From positions 79,828,135 through 79,892,134 of the forward strand of contig NC_082595.1 of the NCBI RefSeq assembly GCF_030936135.1: a DNA stretch of 64,000 nt, written 5' to 3'. Positions 13,060 to 25,694 of this stretch are shown here, piece by piece. The stretch is from Gavia stellata. Lineage: Eukaryota > Chordata > Aves > Gaviiformes > Gaviidae. Numbering within the stretch: the stretch's first letter is position 1; each line of letters begins with the position of its first letter. The position numbers and the translations under genes were made by a program. A model generated the notes under the pieces. It was not told the DNA's origin. It saw only the letters and a program-made list of their open reading frames with translations, and did not search any database.

Positions 13060-13810
13060 GAGGAAATTTCTCCAAGAGTATTTTAGGACTTATCCCAAGC
13101 AACCTCTGAACTGTTAATGATCAATTCAGAAAATAGCAGGTGGATTAAGAGTCACAGAGGGCTGGAAAAATGCGAACAAAATTTGTTTTAAGAGCAAGAC
13201 TAGGAAGAAATCTATGTGACATACAATGATGGATGAGTTTAACTTCCATACCTGGAAATGCTCTCAATGAACAGCCACTTAATAACCAACAAAACAGACA
13301 ATATACGATTTTGTTAAGAGCAAATCACATGATACCATTCTAACAAAATTCCTTAACATGGTTAGAAACCTAGGAAAAACACGGGGAACCACAGACAGGA
13401 TTTATATCGACCAGACCACAACTTTTGACAATCCTGCACAATGTTCTCATAAGCAAGCCGAAGGAAAATGACCCCCAAAAAATTGAGGTGGATGTACAAC
13501 CAATTGTGAACCACTATTTGAGTTTATCATTCAGTGAGTTAATTAAATGCAATGATACAAGAGATGGGGCCCTGTAGAAGTTTGTCCTGATCTGTTTGGT
13601 TTTAGTTTGCTGCAGAAAAGGATCCAGAAGATGACAATGGATTGCAATTGAAAGTGCAAAATATAACCCTGTTGCAAGACATTCAAATGCCCTTCTGGGA
13701 TGCATTAACAGGTATAAAATACAGGGAGCAGTTCTTTTACTTGGCTTGGCACTAGTGACCTCAGCTGGAAAACTGTGTCCATTTTTGGGCTGGGTATTTT
13801 TAGAAAAATG
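13060..13810 (+). mobile_element. Old CR1/L3-type LINE fossil (reverse transcriptase core)
   Basis: I recognise the order of a CR1-superfamily reverse transcriptase in nucleotide form. An EDW-K-like segment (GAGGGCTGGAAAAATGCGAA) is followed by GTTTAACTTCCATACCTGGAAA (SLTSIPGK-like, about 13229), then AAGAGCAAATCACATGATACC (about 13316). Next come TTTTGACAATCCTGCACAATGTTCTCATAAGCAAGC (F-DN-HNVLISK-like, about 13424), CTTCTGGGATGCATTAACAGG (LLGCINR, about 13692) and CTGTGTCCATTTTTGGGCTGG (about 13773). The middle is internally deleted and frames are broken throughout. It is far more diverged than the other CR1 copies, so it probably predates the avian radiation. The family name is inferred from these landmarks. 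Confidence 0.7.
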
Positions 13811-16800
13811 TAGCTCTATGAATCATGCAGCTCCGAGGTGAGCAACACGAATGGTAAGAAACGTGACTTGGGGAATGGCTGACAGAATTGAGCCTTTCTT
13901 TTCTAGAAAGAAGACAAGGATTATGTGAGTCTTCACATACACAAAATACGTACTCTTCCTCCAAAATCAGCAGGAAAACAAGTAATCTCAGTTGCTGAGA
14001 GCAAAGGTAATTTAGATTAGACATTGTCCTTTTAATTGAAAGGACAACTGAGCGTTGGTTAGCACAGGCACTGCTGGCATCCTCTACACTGAAAGATTTT
14101 AAGAGCAGCTGAGGATGGTGTTTGATTTTGTCTCAAGAATAGCGATAGACTAAATCAGGGCTGGTGTTCTGCCGACCATCCGTAGATTGCTTGGACAATT
14201 TGCCCAGACTGCTGCCAGCCAGAAGCCAGCGTGACCTGAGTGAGCTGTTCGGGGGTGGCAGCCTGTGACCAGCTCACAGTTTCATAGACAGATCTCTCAT
14301 ACAGTGGGTGTGTGTCAGCTTCCTCGACCAGAAAAGGACCAGAGCCATTCAGGGAGGACGGTGGTTGGGAGCAGACTGTTGCCAGCGCCGTTTGTCTGCT
14401 TGGAGCTCATTCTTTGCTCAAATCTGAAGACTACCTTGAAAATGGGGGAGCCAAGAATAAGTTGTGTGAAATACAAGGGTAGCAGCAGTATACACCTGAA
14501 TCTGCAACAGAAGGAGATGACTGAGCAACTGTTCCTGATCTCAAGACATACATACTGAGGTCCTGGGACACCTAGTGGTCCATGAGCCTGGGATTCAGTG
14601 GTCTATAACTGGCCTACAGAAACGTGATGCAGTTATTCCCCATTAAATATGTGCCAATAAGACTCAATGGTAGCCTGGGAAATAGTCCGAACTTTGGCAC
14701 AATCCACTGCTTGAAAATGTGTGGCAATCATTAGATGAAATGACCTCTTTAGGTAATTTTGAACCTTACATTGCAGAGATTTCTGTGAAGGAGTAGAATA
14801 ATTTCGCTCCTCTTTGGAATAACAGCAAGACTAAAAAAGGAAGAGCAAATAATAGATTAAAAATGGTATAGTTCCAGTATCCACTACTGATAGACCAAGT
14901 TAATGAGGCTTTTCTCTTTATGCTATACATAATAGAATGTTAATGCAGATTTGGAAGAGCTGGTGTGTTAAACTATGCCATTTGAGAATTATACAGTATC
15001 TCATCTTTAGTGAAAACTTCTGGCAAATAGCTAAACTATGTTAAACTGGATTACTTGAGAATTACAAATAGTGTAATTTGAGAGGAAGGTTGTGACAGGT
15101 ACATCTACTTGCTTTGTCTTTCCACAAAGGATGAGATGCCTTATTCTCAAATGCCAAAAACTGGTCAAGGATTTCTGAAAGAATAATGTTCTTTAAAGCA
15201 ATACAATAAACTCAAATCCTTAAGGTTCCACCTGCCAGAGAAGAAAATAAATGAAAGTTTCTACATAGAGTATCTTACTGATATGTACAGAATCTGAAGT
15301 TGCAGGGCAAGAAATCTGCTGTGGAAAGACCTAATTTTCATGCTTTGGGACTTCAAGTCTGTGAAAGCCATGGTATCATTACACTGACACACAGGGTTGG
15401 ATAAGGGCATATTTTTACTTGAGACCTGCTACTTCTGCTTATCAGAGAAATCCCCTGGCACACAAATGCCTGGCACAGCCCCGTTCTCTGAAGGAGGGGA
15501 CTGATCCAGCTGACAATTTGCCCCAAGCGCTATCTGAAGTTACTGTCCTACATGCGAGCCTCAGTAGACCATGGCAGGGGTGGCCCATCCCTAATGCAGG
15601 ATGGTGCTTCCTAGTAATATTTAATAATATTAAATTGTGGTGTATGCTCCATTTTTCTGTACGCAGCTCTCACCCTTAAAAAGATAAGAAATCAAAGTGT
15701 TTGAACATGGTGAATAGGAGTGTTTACATAATCACTGTTTACATTCTGTTAGAGGTGACAAAATCATCAAGAAAAAAATTGTCAGTGTTGATAAAGAGCA
15801 TATCAGTAAACAGCAGATTAAGAAAGACACAGAGAGCCTTACAGCCCAATGATACATAATTTGCCATGGACATGGTTTGAGAAAGAAATGCACACAATGA
15901 CTTAGAGAAAATTGCTTAGCTTGGCCACATCCTTATTAACAAAACAACAGTGCCTGAGGGCAAATTGTCCTTGAAAAATAACTTCTGGGAATAATAGTGT
16001 GTCTTCATCCTTTGCCTTTTGATGAAGAAGAGCCCTTTCCTCCCATTCCCCACCCCCTCTAAGGTATGACACTAGCCTGAGCCTCTTCAACATCTACCTG
16101 ACCCACATGCTTGCCCACAGCTGCTTAGACGTGCCCCCTCTCCCTTGGAGAGCCAGGGTCTACACCACTAATCTGTTACAAGCCTTCAGCAGCTCGTTTT
16201 TCAGGATCTATGCAGCGATTTCCTCCTACCTTACAGCCAGGGTGCCGCGGATTTGGGAGGCTGCGATACCTCTCCCATCCGTGGTCTGCTGTGTTATCCA
16301 ACGAGCATTCCTGAGTCCTGCCCAAAGTCTTATTCCCACTTTTTCCTGTACTCATGCATCAACTGCAAACAAAAAGCAACTTGCCAGAGAAGTGAGTGTA
16401 TGAGCCTACCAGCAGTCTAAGGACAGTGTCTCTGCTGCTGTATTTTATCCCAGCTGTTCACGAACAATGTGCTCTTTGTTCCACCACACCTTCAGCAATG
16501 ATCCCGTGGGGCATTTTTTTAGTCATATTTCAGAGTGACAGTCAGCTTACAACAAGTTTTCAAAATCAGATTGTATCGAGGAGGAGAAGGTTGGTGACTT
16601 GTTGTCCATTGTTTTCAGGTAATGAAAAAGGGATTTTTTATAATTCCATTAAACTAACATGGATATTAAGGAGATACTGGCAAAAATGAAACCCTAAAAA
16701 AGTCTGAAAGGTGCAATGTCTTTTCTCATTATTTAATCTTTCCTAAAAAGATGAACTATGATCCATTGCCTAACGATCTTTAAAATGAATAACAAGAGAA

Positions 16801-17284
16801 CAGGCTAGAACAGGAAAAAAATCTTTTAAGGAATATTTAGGTGAGCTGGAATTACTCAAATTCCTGTGACAAAATCTCAGAAATCACTGAGCAATTTGTG
16901 AGTTCGTAGGGAATGGGGAAAATACTGAAGAACAAGAAAGAACAAGAACAAGAACAAGAAGAATCCTGAGAAGGACAGACATTATCACCTTTAGAAAGGA
17001 GGGAGCAGGATTATGTACAGAATACCTGGCTGGGGAACAGTACCACAGAAATGGACCTATGATAGATAAGAAAATGAATGGAACTCTTCCATGTGTCATA
17101 TGGAAGGCATGGGTGGTAAATACTGTCCTTCACATGGCACTGTTAAGATCTTGATCAGAGCAATATTTCTTGTATTGGAGTCCACATTTTAAGAAATATA
17201 CAGATGTAATGAGAAGACTTTTATTTACTATGAATTCAAAAAAGAATTTCTAGGAAAAAAGTGGTTTTTGTAGAAAAGCAGAGG
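13811..17284. other. Gene-free flank
   Basis: No gene is recognised. A short tandem repeat of AGAAC units lies at about 16929-16962. Confidence 0.6.
16929..16962 (+). repeat. Short AAGAAC/AGAACA tandem tract
   Basis: AAGAACAAGAAAGAACAAGAACAAGAACAAGAAGAA is a purine-rich microsatellite of about five hexamer-like units. Confidence 0.7.
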
Positions 17285-17560
17285 TGAAGGAGAGGTGTCG
17301 GTGCTAGCTGTGTAAAAGGTTGCTATAAACAGGAAAGTGGCCAGTTATTCTCCATTTGCACTGATACAGTAACCTATGAACATATAGTAACATAAGGCTT
17401 ATGTTAAATATCAAGAGAACTTTCTTATTGTCAGGACAGTTAGGTACTACATCAGGAGATGGCTGGTTTATCATCATGGAAAGTTTAGACAAATGTCTCC
17501 TGGACTGAGATCAGTGGTTGGACTACATGACCTTTTGTGCCTGGCATTTCTACAATTTGT
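17285..17560 (+). mobile_element. Old CR1-like LINE tail
   Basis: Degraded but ordered landmarks of a CR1 3' end are present: CCAGTTATTCTCCATTTGCACTG (about 17341), GGCTTATGTTAAATATCAAG and AACTTTCTTATTGTCAGGAC (17396-17438). They continue with TTTAGACAAATGTCTCCTGG (about 17483) and end in GTGGTTGGACTACATGACCTTTTGTG and CATTTCTACAATTTG. No coding remains. The boundaries are approximate. Confidence 0.6.
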
Positions 17561-20500
17561 TTCATCCTAGCACATACCTTGATTTTAAAAGCAATTCAGT
17601 TTGTGCCACGTTCAAATTCCAGGTGCAAGCTCTTTGTTTTGTTGGCCATATGCTTTCGAACACAGAGCAGTGTGCTGTGCTTCACAAGCTGGAAGGCTCC
17701 AGGGACATCCTGTTGGAACAACACAGAGAAGAAATACTGGGAAGGTGAGTGAAGAGGGAAAGAGGAATATATTTGTTCTGTGGCTTGGAGGTAGTGTTAC
17801 AAATACCACCAACAGAGCCAGTTCCTCAGTGTTGTTGAGCCCAGCTAATCACGGGCTGAGTTTGCAAGCTCAGCCCAAGGGTACGTGTAACATGTATATT
17901 TACGGTATCATGACCACTGCTAGGGTTTAATCAGAATTTCAGTGTAGGAGGAGACACCATGAACAGATGGAAAGGCAGCAGTAATCCACAGGCATATTGA
18001 CAAGGCATGCAGGCCAACTGGGTGCTGACCAAGCCCAGCTGTCCCTCTCTCTGGTCTAGTCTATTTGAGAGAAAAAAAAAAGAGGCAGAGTTTCAAGTAA
18101 CACTCCCAGTGCATGGGTTTCTGGTTGGTTTTGATATAGCATGACCCTTTTTCCACTGCCTGTCTTATCCATAACGAAGATGCCATCTTCACCACCTTGG
18201 AAGTACCACCATTCACAGCCTGCACCAGGATGTAGCAAGCTCCTCTTTCTTTTTGGTAATGGATTTGTACAGGCAAGCCTGTTGCAAGGAGAAAAATGTG
18301 AGCCTAGGGAGGAGATGGTTTGAAAAGGTGCCTGCTCTCCCCTAGCCATGATCAATCCTCAGCTGTTCTGGGACTGTAAGATTATCAGACAGAGACCACA
18401 CCTTCACACGTGCCTTTTCACATTGCCTGCCTAATGTCTCCTAAAGTCTTACACAATTACTGTATACAACACATATAATAGTATATGGTAAGGAAATATC
18501 CCCAATTTGGCCAGCTAGCTCCCCAAAGTCCCTGGAGGTTTGGGGAGGCAGGTGTATGCTCTAGGTCTTTGAAGTGATCTGCCAGTCTCCAACGGCTCAG
18601 ACACTACAGTGCCATAAAACACTCATCTCAGAGATGCCGTAAACAACTCATCATCTCAGAGACGCACTCTGAACACCAGTTTTCAACATACGTCTTCATA
18701 GAAACCAGAGCCAGTGTCAGCCAGTTATTTCCATATGGCAAGGACCAACCCAGAAGCAAATATTGTATCATGAAACCAAGTCCCCAGCCAAGACCAAGAA
18801 GCTTTCCTATCTGCTGGTTCATAATCTGAGTTGTCACCCAGCTGCCTTGCAAGACAGTTTGCAAGCCTTGTCATACAATACCCATTTACCATGGTGATTG
18901 GCAGCTGTCTCAATGTCACTGCTGTCAGCCCAGGTGGGGTTTTAGCCAGTGAGACAGAGGACAATAAATTCATGCAGGGCTGATTTAGTCTTCAGGTAGG
19001 GCAAAGCGTGCTTGCCAAGAAGTTTTCTTGCATTTGGCAATGCTGGTTTAAGTCCACACATGGTTATGCTGAAACAATTTATCCTGTCAACAAGGCCTCA
19101 CGTAGGTCTGAAACATAGAGGTGTGGGAGGTTCCTTTATGATTTCAACAGAAACTGGAGCAGACCCTTTGACTTCTCAAGGACAAAAAAACCATCAAGTT
19201 GAGGCTTTTACAAAAAATCACAACACGATGAAAGAAAACATTTTCTTTATGAGGAATAACTCCAGGGAGTAACCTGGAGCTGTTCCTCTTTTGAGGGCCT
19301 TTCAGTAAGTTGCTGTTTCAGACCTGAAGAAGAGCTTGTATGCTTGAACACTTGTCTGCTTGGGGTTTTTTTACTGTATCATGTAGTCTACTAGAAGATA
19401 CATCTTCTTAAAAACTTGCCTGACATACGCTAGGACACTGGTGCTACAACAACATTACCTCATTAACATAACATTACATTACAAACAAAACATGGAATAA
19501 AACATTCAACCCTCTTAGTATGAAGACCAAGGGTCAAGTGGCCTTTTTACACCACATGGCTTTAAACTTACTTTTTTTTTTTTTTCATACCCAGGGCCTG
19601 CTCAAAACATAAGCAAACTGACTAGGTACCAGGACTCAGGGAGACCTCAGGAGCTTCTGATATGAGTTATAGGAATACAGGGGAGGGGTAGCCAAACAGC
19701 ATAAGGATGATCCTCTTCATATTATCTGAAAAGCTAAATTTAAAGGAAGATTGAAGGCGTAAAGGCTGAGTCATAAGGCAAGTGCTTGAAGATACCACTT
19801 TGAGCTTCAACAGGCAATCTTAATTGTAGTGCTTCCTATCTTTGAATGCCTGATTTGCATTTCTGCTAATATTCTTGTAACGCAGGGGTTTTTTGTGCAT
19901 GTAGTTTTCTGGGCTGAAAAGCAAATAAACACCTTCCCTCTTGTGTAATTATGTTACCCCTGAAGGTTATCTCCAGAGATCACATCTTTAGCTCTGCACC
20001 ACTGACCTTTTCCCCTTGAGGAAATGCTGTAATTGTGAGATGTCACCTGGAACATGGCTCAGCACCAGTGGGACGCACACTGGCACAGGTTTCAGTGGTG
20101 TTTGCTGGCAGCAGATGTTTGGTGAGAGTGTTGATTTCCATCCCTACCCACACCTGGAGGACCTTCCCTGAGCAGGTTCTTTGCATGTCCATTTCCCACC
20201 TCTTCTGGTCCTCATGACTGAAGCCCATGGCACAGAGGGGTAATTGAATCTTTTCAGCATTCAGGATTCAGCTCTGTGTTTCAAACTTATTTTGCCTTAC
20301 GTATAATGCATTTATTTTCAATTAAAAGAATGTTTATTTTTGTGATGGCTTCCATCAAGCTATGAATAGCCCTCTTCACTCTGCACGTCCCCCTCGCACT
20401 GCGTCACACCATGTCATGCCTGCCTCACCCCACCCTGTCCCTATACGGCATTTCAGAGCTCTGGAAGGCAAGTATGGTACCTTGCTCGTACCAACTGCCT

Positions 20501-23500
20501 GTGACCACAGAGGTCCAAATGGGCATTTGCAGCTCTTCTTTCCAGGAATCGGTAGCTGGTTGCTATAGTGATAAACAAGTTGGCTTATTAGGGAAAGGAA
20601 CAAAGCGCTAGAGAAAATTATTTCAAAATGGCCTGTGTGCATACATAAACACGCAATCTCGTTCTTCATTGTCAGCTCGGGCAGCTGGTTTCTCATTTCT
20701 GGAACAGCACAGACCCTATATACTTTATTTTAGCAAGCCCAGCCCGGTCTCCGCTGCCTGTCTTTTCTGACAGACAGCATCCTATGTGCGAGTGTGGGGT
20801 CCTTCGCTTCTGAGTTGGATGATTAAATTTCTTGGGGCTTCCATGACTGGATAGTGTAGGAAAATGTGCTCTCTTAGAAAAAGTGTTAGGTGATCTAATG
20901 AGGCTGAAATAAGTCTAAAGGAGCAGAAGAGGACAGAAGAAATTACGTTTTTGCTGCATCCTGTGCTGCTGCTTCCTTTTTTTTTTCCCTTTTCTTCGCC
21001 TCCCGCTGATGCCAAGATACCTCTATGCAGACACTTAGGGTGGCGGTCTGTGCCTGTCAGATGGTAGCACATTACATTCTCTGTGGGATGCCTGGCTTAA
21101 GCGTTGGTCTTTCGGGCCTTCACTAACAAATAATAAACCTGTTCTCATTTAAAACCCTAGATACACAGTGACTCCACTGAGATCAGGCTTGTGCCCTTGA
21201 ATGTGCAGTAGACAGTGGATGTTCTTTGACACTCCTGTGAGATGGAGCCACAATGCTCTTTTTTTGGCTAATCACACATTTTGATTGACTGAGCGATGCC
21301 AAAAGGTGTAAATTCAAACACTAGAAACTACACTGCATATATTTAATTTAGGCAGGCAGGCTAGTCTTTTGTCTGCTATGATTTGAGTCACCTGGTATCT
21401 GGTTTTACCCATCACGGAAACTAGGCTGATGAGCCACCTTTGCACGCCAGAACCGATTACCCACTTTCAGTTATCACCAGTCAGTGCTGTTGAAAGAAAA
21501 CCACGAAACAGTCCAAAGAAATGAACCATCCTTGGGTTTAATCTATTCAATTACAGCCATGTGAAATAGGAACCATTTCTCTGCAGTGTTTTATCCACTA
21601 GTTAAAAATAATTGCACATTTTTATACGTTTATCCAGCTGGTTTCGGTTCTGCTTCCCACAGGACTGTAATAGTTCTATCAGCCGCAGAACCTACAAAAC
21701 AATCAATTTTAATAGCTTTTTTCCAAATGGTATCTGTAACTCTGACCATCTTTCCAATATTTGAAAAAGAACAGTCTGTAATGTTGTACCTAGCTTGAGC
21801 AAATCCTGCTGTTCAGAAACTAAGGGGAAATTCAAACGGAGCAAGCAAAAGGCTTGGCCAGCTTGACCCCCGCCGGGCATGTCCAGCTGAGAGGCTGGGT
21901 GGGTAGGCTGGGTCGCAGCAGAAGCCTCTAGACTGAGCTGCCTGATGGGTGGGTGACCCCGAGTGGTGAGGGGGAGAAAAGCAAAAAGAACTGAGCTGTT
22001 TTAGAAAAAGCTGAACAGCGTATCTGTGGCACAGCTATAGGAACTCTCATGCCATGCCTATCCTTTTCTACAGATGTTGGAAAGACTGAAACCAGCGAAA
22101 AAGGAAAAAACTGGGGCACACAATTGCTGGCTAGCATTACAATCCCTTATGACTGCGTCCAGCCAGCACACGGTGAAGAGTCTGCAGTGTGCTCCAATTT
22201 GAAAAAAACCTCCGTGGGCCTGTAGAGAATGTTCCCAGGGATGAGATTTCTTTTGTATGCACGTGCATATGCACACTTGCACACACACACTTTCTAGCAT
22301 TGTGCCAGACCCAGGCATCCTCTGCTGGTAAGAAGCACACAAAGCTGAAGCAGAGGTAGTTTTTTTTAACACAAATGAAAAATCGGATGCTAAGTCCCGA
22401 CACATCTCTGACAAAAATCTTTGGAGAATGGGGGCAGCAATCAGCAATACCATAATAGATGAGCCAAGCAATAAACTACTGCAAACAAACAATTCTGGTC
22501 CAAATCCTGAAGAGAAATGCCTGCCCACACACCCTGATGCAACCCAGAATATGCACTGTACTGCACGTTGTGTGTGAAACCATAGGAACAGCCTGAGCCA
22601 CACAGTGATTGGTGCCATCCATCAGAAGTTACAAACTCGTCCTTTGTTTCAGAGTTGCACCTGAGGCCTCAAATCAAATGTGACAATTTTTATAATAACC
22701 AGTGCTAAGGTGTCTGGTAGAAAAAAACTATCTCTGTAGGCAGTCTGTCCCCACAAATAGAGTGATTATTTGACTGGATCCCTCCAATTTCCAAAGGAAG
22801 AACAATTTGCTTTGCTTATGAAGAAAAAACAGTTTAATAAATAACATATGGCTTGTATGTAGTGCCTTCATTATCGTTTACCTTTCCATCGAAGATAATC
22901 TATACCTAAAGCTAACAGAAAATGCTGCTGCCTTATTTGGTATCACACCTGATGTACCTGACTCATGACCTCCGAGTCTGTTCGGTGGCACGTGAAAACA
23001 TGTTACAACAGTTCTGGGGTAAAAAAATAGTTATTGCAAATTGTTATCAAACAGCCGAGTGTCTCATATCGTTATGTTACAGATCTTGTGTACAGTTAGA
23101 AGCTGTAAATACTCTGTTAGCAAGTGTGCAGAAACACGTAGTTACCAGCTTTCAGGAACACAATTAAAGAGAAGGAAGAACACCAAATAGTTCATCAGGA
23201 TACCTCCCTGGTGCTGAGTTAGTGTTTGTGCTCCTTCCTAAACTGCCTCAATTACATTTAGCTATTCTTATTGCTGCCTTTATTAAGGCCTTATAGCCAT
23301 AAACTATTAAGTATTCTCTCTAGGCTAAGCTCTGAATATGACATGCAAGTCCACTACAGATAATATTTTTGGATGAAAAATAATATAAAGATAAAATTAG
23401 TATTTTTTAATGTTATAATATTTTTGGCTATAAAGAATGTCAACTAAACACATCCGTTTGTAACCCTTAGTTTCTAGGTTCTGCCCCAATAGGTTTTTAG

Positions 23501-24649
23501 GATCCTGATATGGTATTGTATAATATCCAGAAGTGACTAGCTTTGAAATAACTTTTCCAAATGACTACTGACTTTCAAACGAGAACAAGCAATGGCTTCT
23601 TGGTATGTTACTTTGATACATATGTTTGCATTATTTGAAGGAATTATCTCTGTAAATAGGGTTGTACTGTAAATGAGAAAACAATGGTATGTTCGGTCAC
23701 TGGGCAGAGGCAGTGTTTAGATGATTGTCCTCTAGATAAACTGCATCAGCACAAAATGGGCAACTGTAATTTCATGTCCGAGATGCTTTTGATTTGGATA
23801 TATTGAACTATTTATGCTCACTGCATTCCTCCATATTATTTCATTAATCACATAACAACCCTTCCACTCCTCCACTAAACATGCTGACTCTAATTAGCTC
23901 TCTGCTACACAGATGTTTCCTCATTTAGATGTTCAGTGCCTGGTCATGTGTCACCCTCACGTTCACATGGATTTCAGCTTATATTACATCACTTCAACGT
24001 CCCTTCTGTCTGTGAGCCCTCTGGGTTAATACGGCCTTTTGAATAACAAATTGATTGCAGATAGATATGAATGATTGATATAGATGGTGTCCACATTATC
24101 TGCATTTGTTACACACAAGCAAATGTGAAGGGTGCATACAAAACAGAAGCGAAAGCAGTAGTTTAAGCCAAGGAGGCTGGTGTGAAGACATGACCTATTT
24201 CTCTAACCTGCGCTATTCCTACCAATAAGTCAATGTATCAGTGATGAATCACTCTATTTCTGACCTCAAATAGTCCACAAGTCAGCGAGACCATCATTTG
24301 ATCTATCCAAGGGTAACTGTTTTAATCAGAGAATTATGGAGAATTCAGTAATTTGTAAATACTAATTCTGTGCCTCTGTGGTTTTATGCAACATGAAGTT
24401 TTAAAAGCATAATTCAAGCTCTAAGTAAGCGTTTAGTTATGACAGCAGGGAGTGTTGAAAAATGCATCGGAAACTTCCCTGGTAGGAAAGGATTCGTAAC
24501 AGATTTTAGATTGTGCATTTCACGTGTACTGCGGCACCTGATGAATGCTTTTTTCTCAAAATAAAGACAGGTGGATTATTACGAAATTCTCATATACGAA
24601 TGCTTTTTTAAAGAGGAACTCCCAAGTCCGCCTGATCCATAGGGAAGCA
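17561..24649. other. Gene-free flank proximal to B3GAT2
   Basis: This AT-rich sequence leads to the B3GAT2 CpG island. No exon, RNA gene or transposon could be supported. Regions such as 23370-23430 are very AT-rich. Distal enhancers of B3GAT2 could lie here, but nothing in the single sequence proves it. Confidence 0.6.
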
Positions 24650-24973
24650 GCACGGTAGAAAAACGTGGAAAACGCGGTTCAGACGGGCGCAGGCACGGAG
24701 GGCAGTACGCGCTGGGTGCGCCGCGGAGCCCGGTGCCTCCGTCGGGGGCAGGGACGGGAGGGCGACACCGACAGACGGACACCGAGGAAAAAACGAGGGG
24801 AAACGCAGAAAACGGCCGCCTGATTTACAACTTCTTACTTCTGCGGAGCTCAAAAGTATTCCTCCGTTAAAAAAACAAACAGCAAGAAGGAAGCGAGCGG
24901 CTGCCCGCCGCAACGAGGGGTAAGTACTCGGGCACGTACCCCTCCGTCTCCCCCAGCCCAACCCAGCCCAGCG

Positions 24974-24995
24974 CGGCCCGGCCCGGCCCGGCCCG
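24974..24995. repeat. GCCCG pentamer array
   Basis: About four tandem GCCCG units (C-rich on plus, G-rich on minus) sit in the left part of the B3GAT2 CpG island. It is a short low-complexity tract with possible G-quadruplex character on the minus strand. Confidence 0.6.
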
Positions 24996-25189
24996 TCGGG
25001 CGGCCAGCGCTGCCCCGGAGAAGGCGTCCCGGCCGCCGGCCGAAGTTGGCGCCCGCCGCGGAGGGAGGGAGCCCCCCGCCGCCGCCGCCGCCAGCCGGGC
25101 CCCGGTGCCCCCCGAGGGCACGGAGCGCGGAGCTCCGCCGGCCGCCGCCCCCTCCCCGGCGCGCCCGGGGGCGGCAGCCCAAGCGGGGA

Positions 25190-25212
25190 GGGGCGGGGCG
25201 GGGCGGGGCGGG
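25190..25212 (+). repeat. GGGGC pentamer array (overlapping GC boxes)
   Basis: Four head-to-tail GGGGC units followed by GGG lie about 480 bp upstream of the B3GAT2 start codon. Each unit junction makes a GGGGCGGGG core as bound by SP/KLF factors. The G-runs could also fold into a G-quadruplex. Its position in the CpG island fits a core-promoter element; this role is inferred. Confidence 0.7.
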
Positions 25213-25384
25213 AGCCCCCCCGGCCCCCGCCCGCGGGGACCCTCCCTCCCGCCTCCCCGCCCGCCCTCCCCTCCCCGCCCCCGCGCACCGCCAGAGCCGC
25301 CCGGGGAAGCGGAGGAGAAGGAGCGTTTCCCCAGAGCCCCCCGCCGAGCGCCGGCCGCGACGGCGCGGCGCCCCCGGCCCGGCG

Positions 25385-25429
25385 ATGCTGAGGGTGAAGG
25401 AGGAGGGAGGGCGGCCGCTCGCGGAATAG
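25385..25429 (+). other. Upstream ORF 1 in the B3GAT2 leader (14 codons)
   Basis: An ATG at 25385 opens MLRVKEEGGRPLAE and stops at TAG 25427-25429, 265 bp before the B3GAT2 start. It is a uORF only if transcription starts upstream of it, which CpG-island promoter structure makes plausible but does not prove. No conservation information is available here. Confidence 0.45.
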
Positions 25430-25619
25430 AGGCGCGGCGGGCGCGGGGCCAGGCACCTGCCCCGCCGGGCTGCCGCGGGGCGCCCCGACCCGCCCCGCCG
25501 GCGGGCCCCCGCTCAGGCAGGAGGGAGCGCCGACCCCCCCGGGCCGCCGCCGCCGCCGCCCGGCCGCCCCGCGGAGGAGCGCGGGCGGGCGAAGGGGCAG
25601 CCCCGCCGACCCCGCGGCC

Positions 25620-25661
25620 ATGCGCTGAGCGCCGCCGCGCCCGTCCATGGGGCGGCGCTGA
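25620..25661 (+). other. Two minimal upstream ORFs (M-R-stop and M-G-R-R-stop)
   Basis: ATG CGC TGA at 25620-25628 (purine at -3) and ATG GGG CGG CGC TGA at 25647-25661 (G at +4) lie 34-75 bp upstream of the B3GAT2 ATG, inside almost any plausible leader. Very short uORFs of this type commonly reduce initiation at the main start. Any effect here is inferred. Confidence 0.5.
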
Positions 25662-25694
25662 GGGGCGGCGCGGCGGGAGGGCGCCGGGGGCAGG

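Noticed and set aside
1..24640. Search for microRNA-30 family hairpins, known near this locus in mammals
   Set aside because: I did not see the TGTAAACATCC seed region in the flank. These genes lie further away in mammals.
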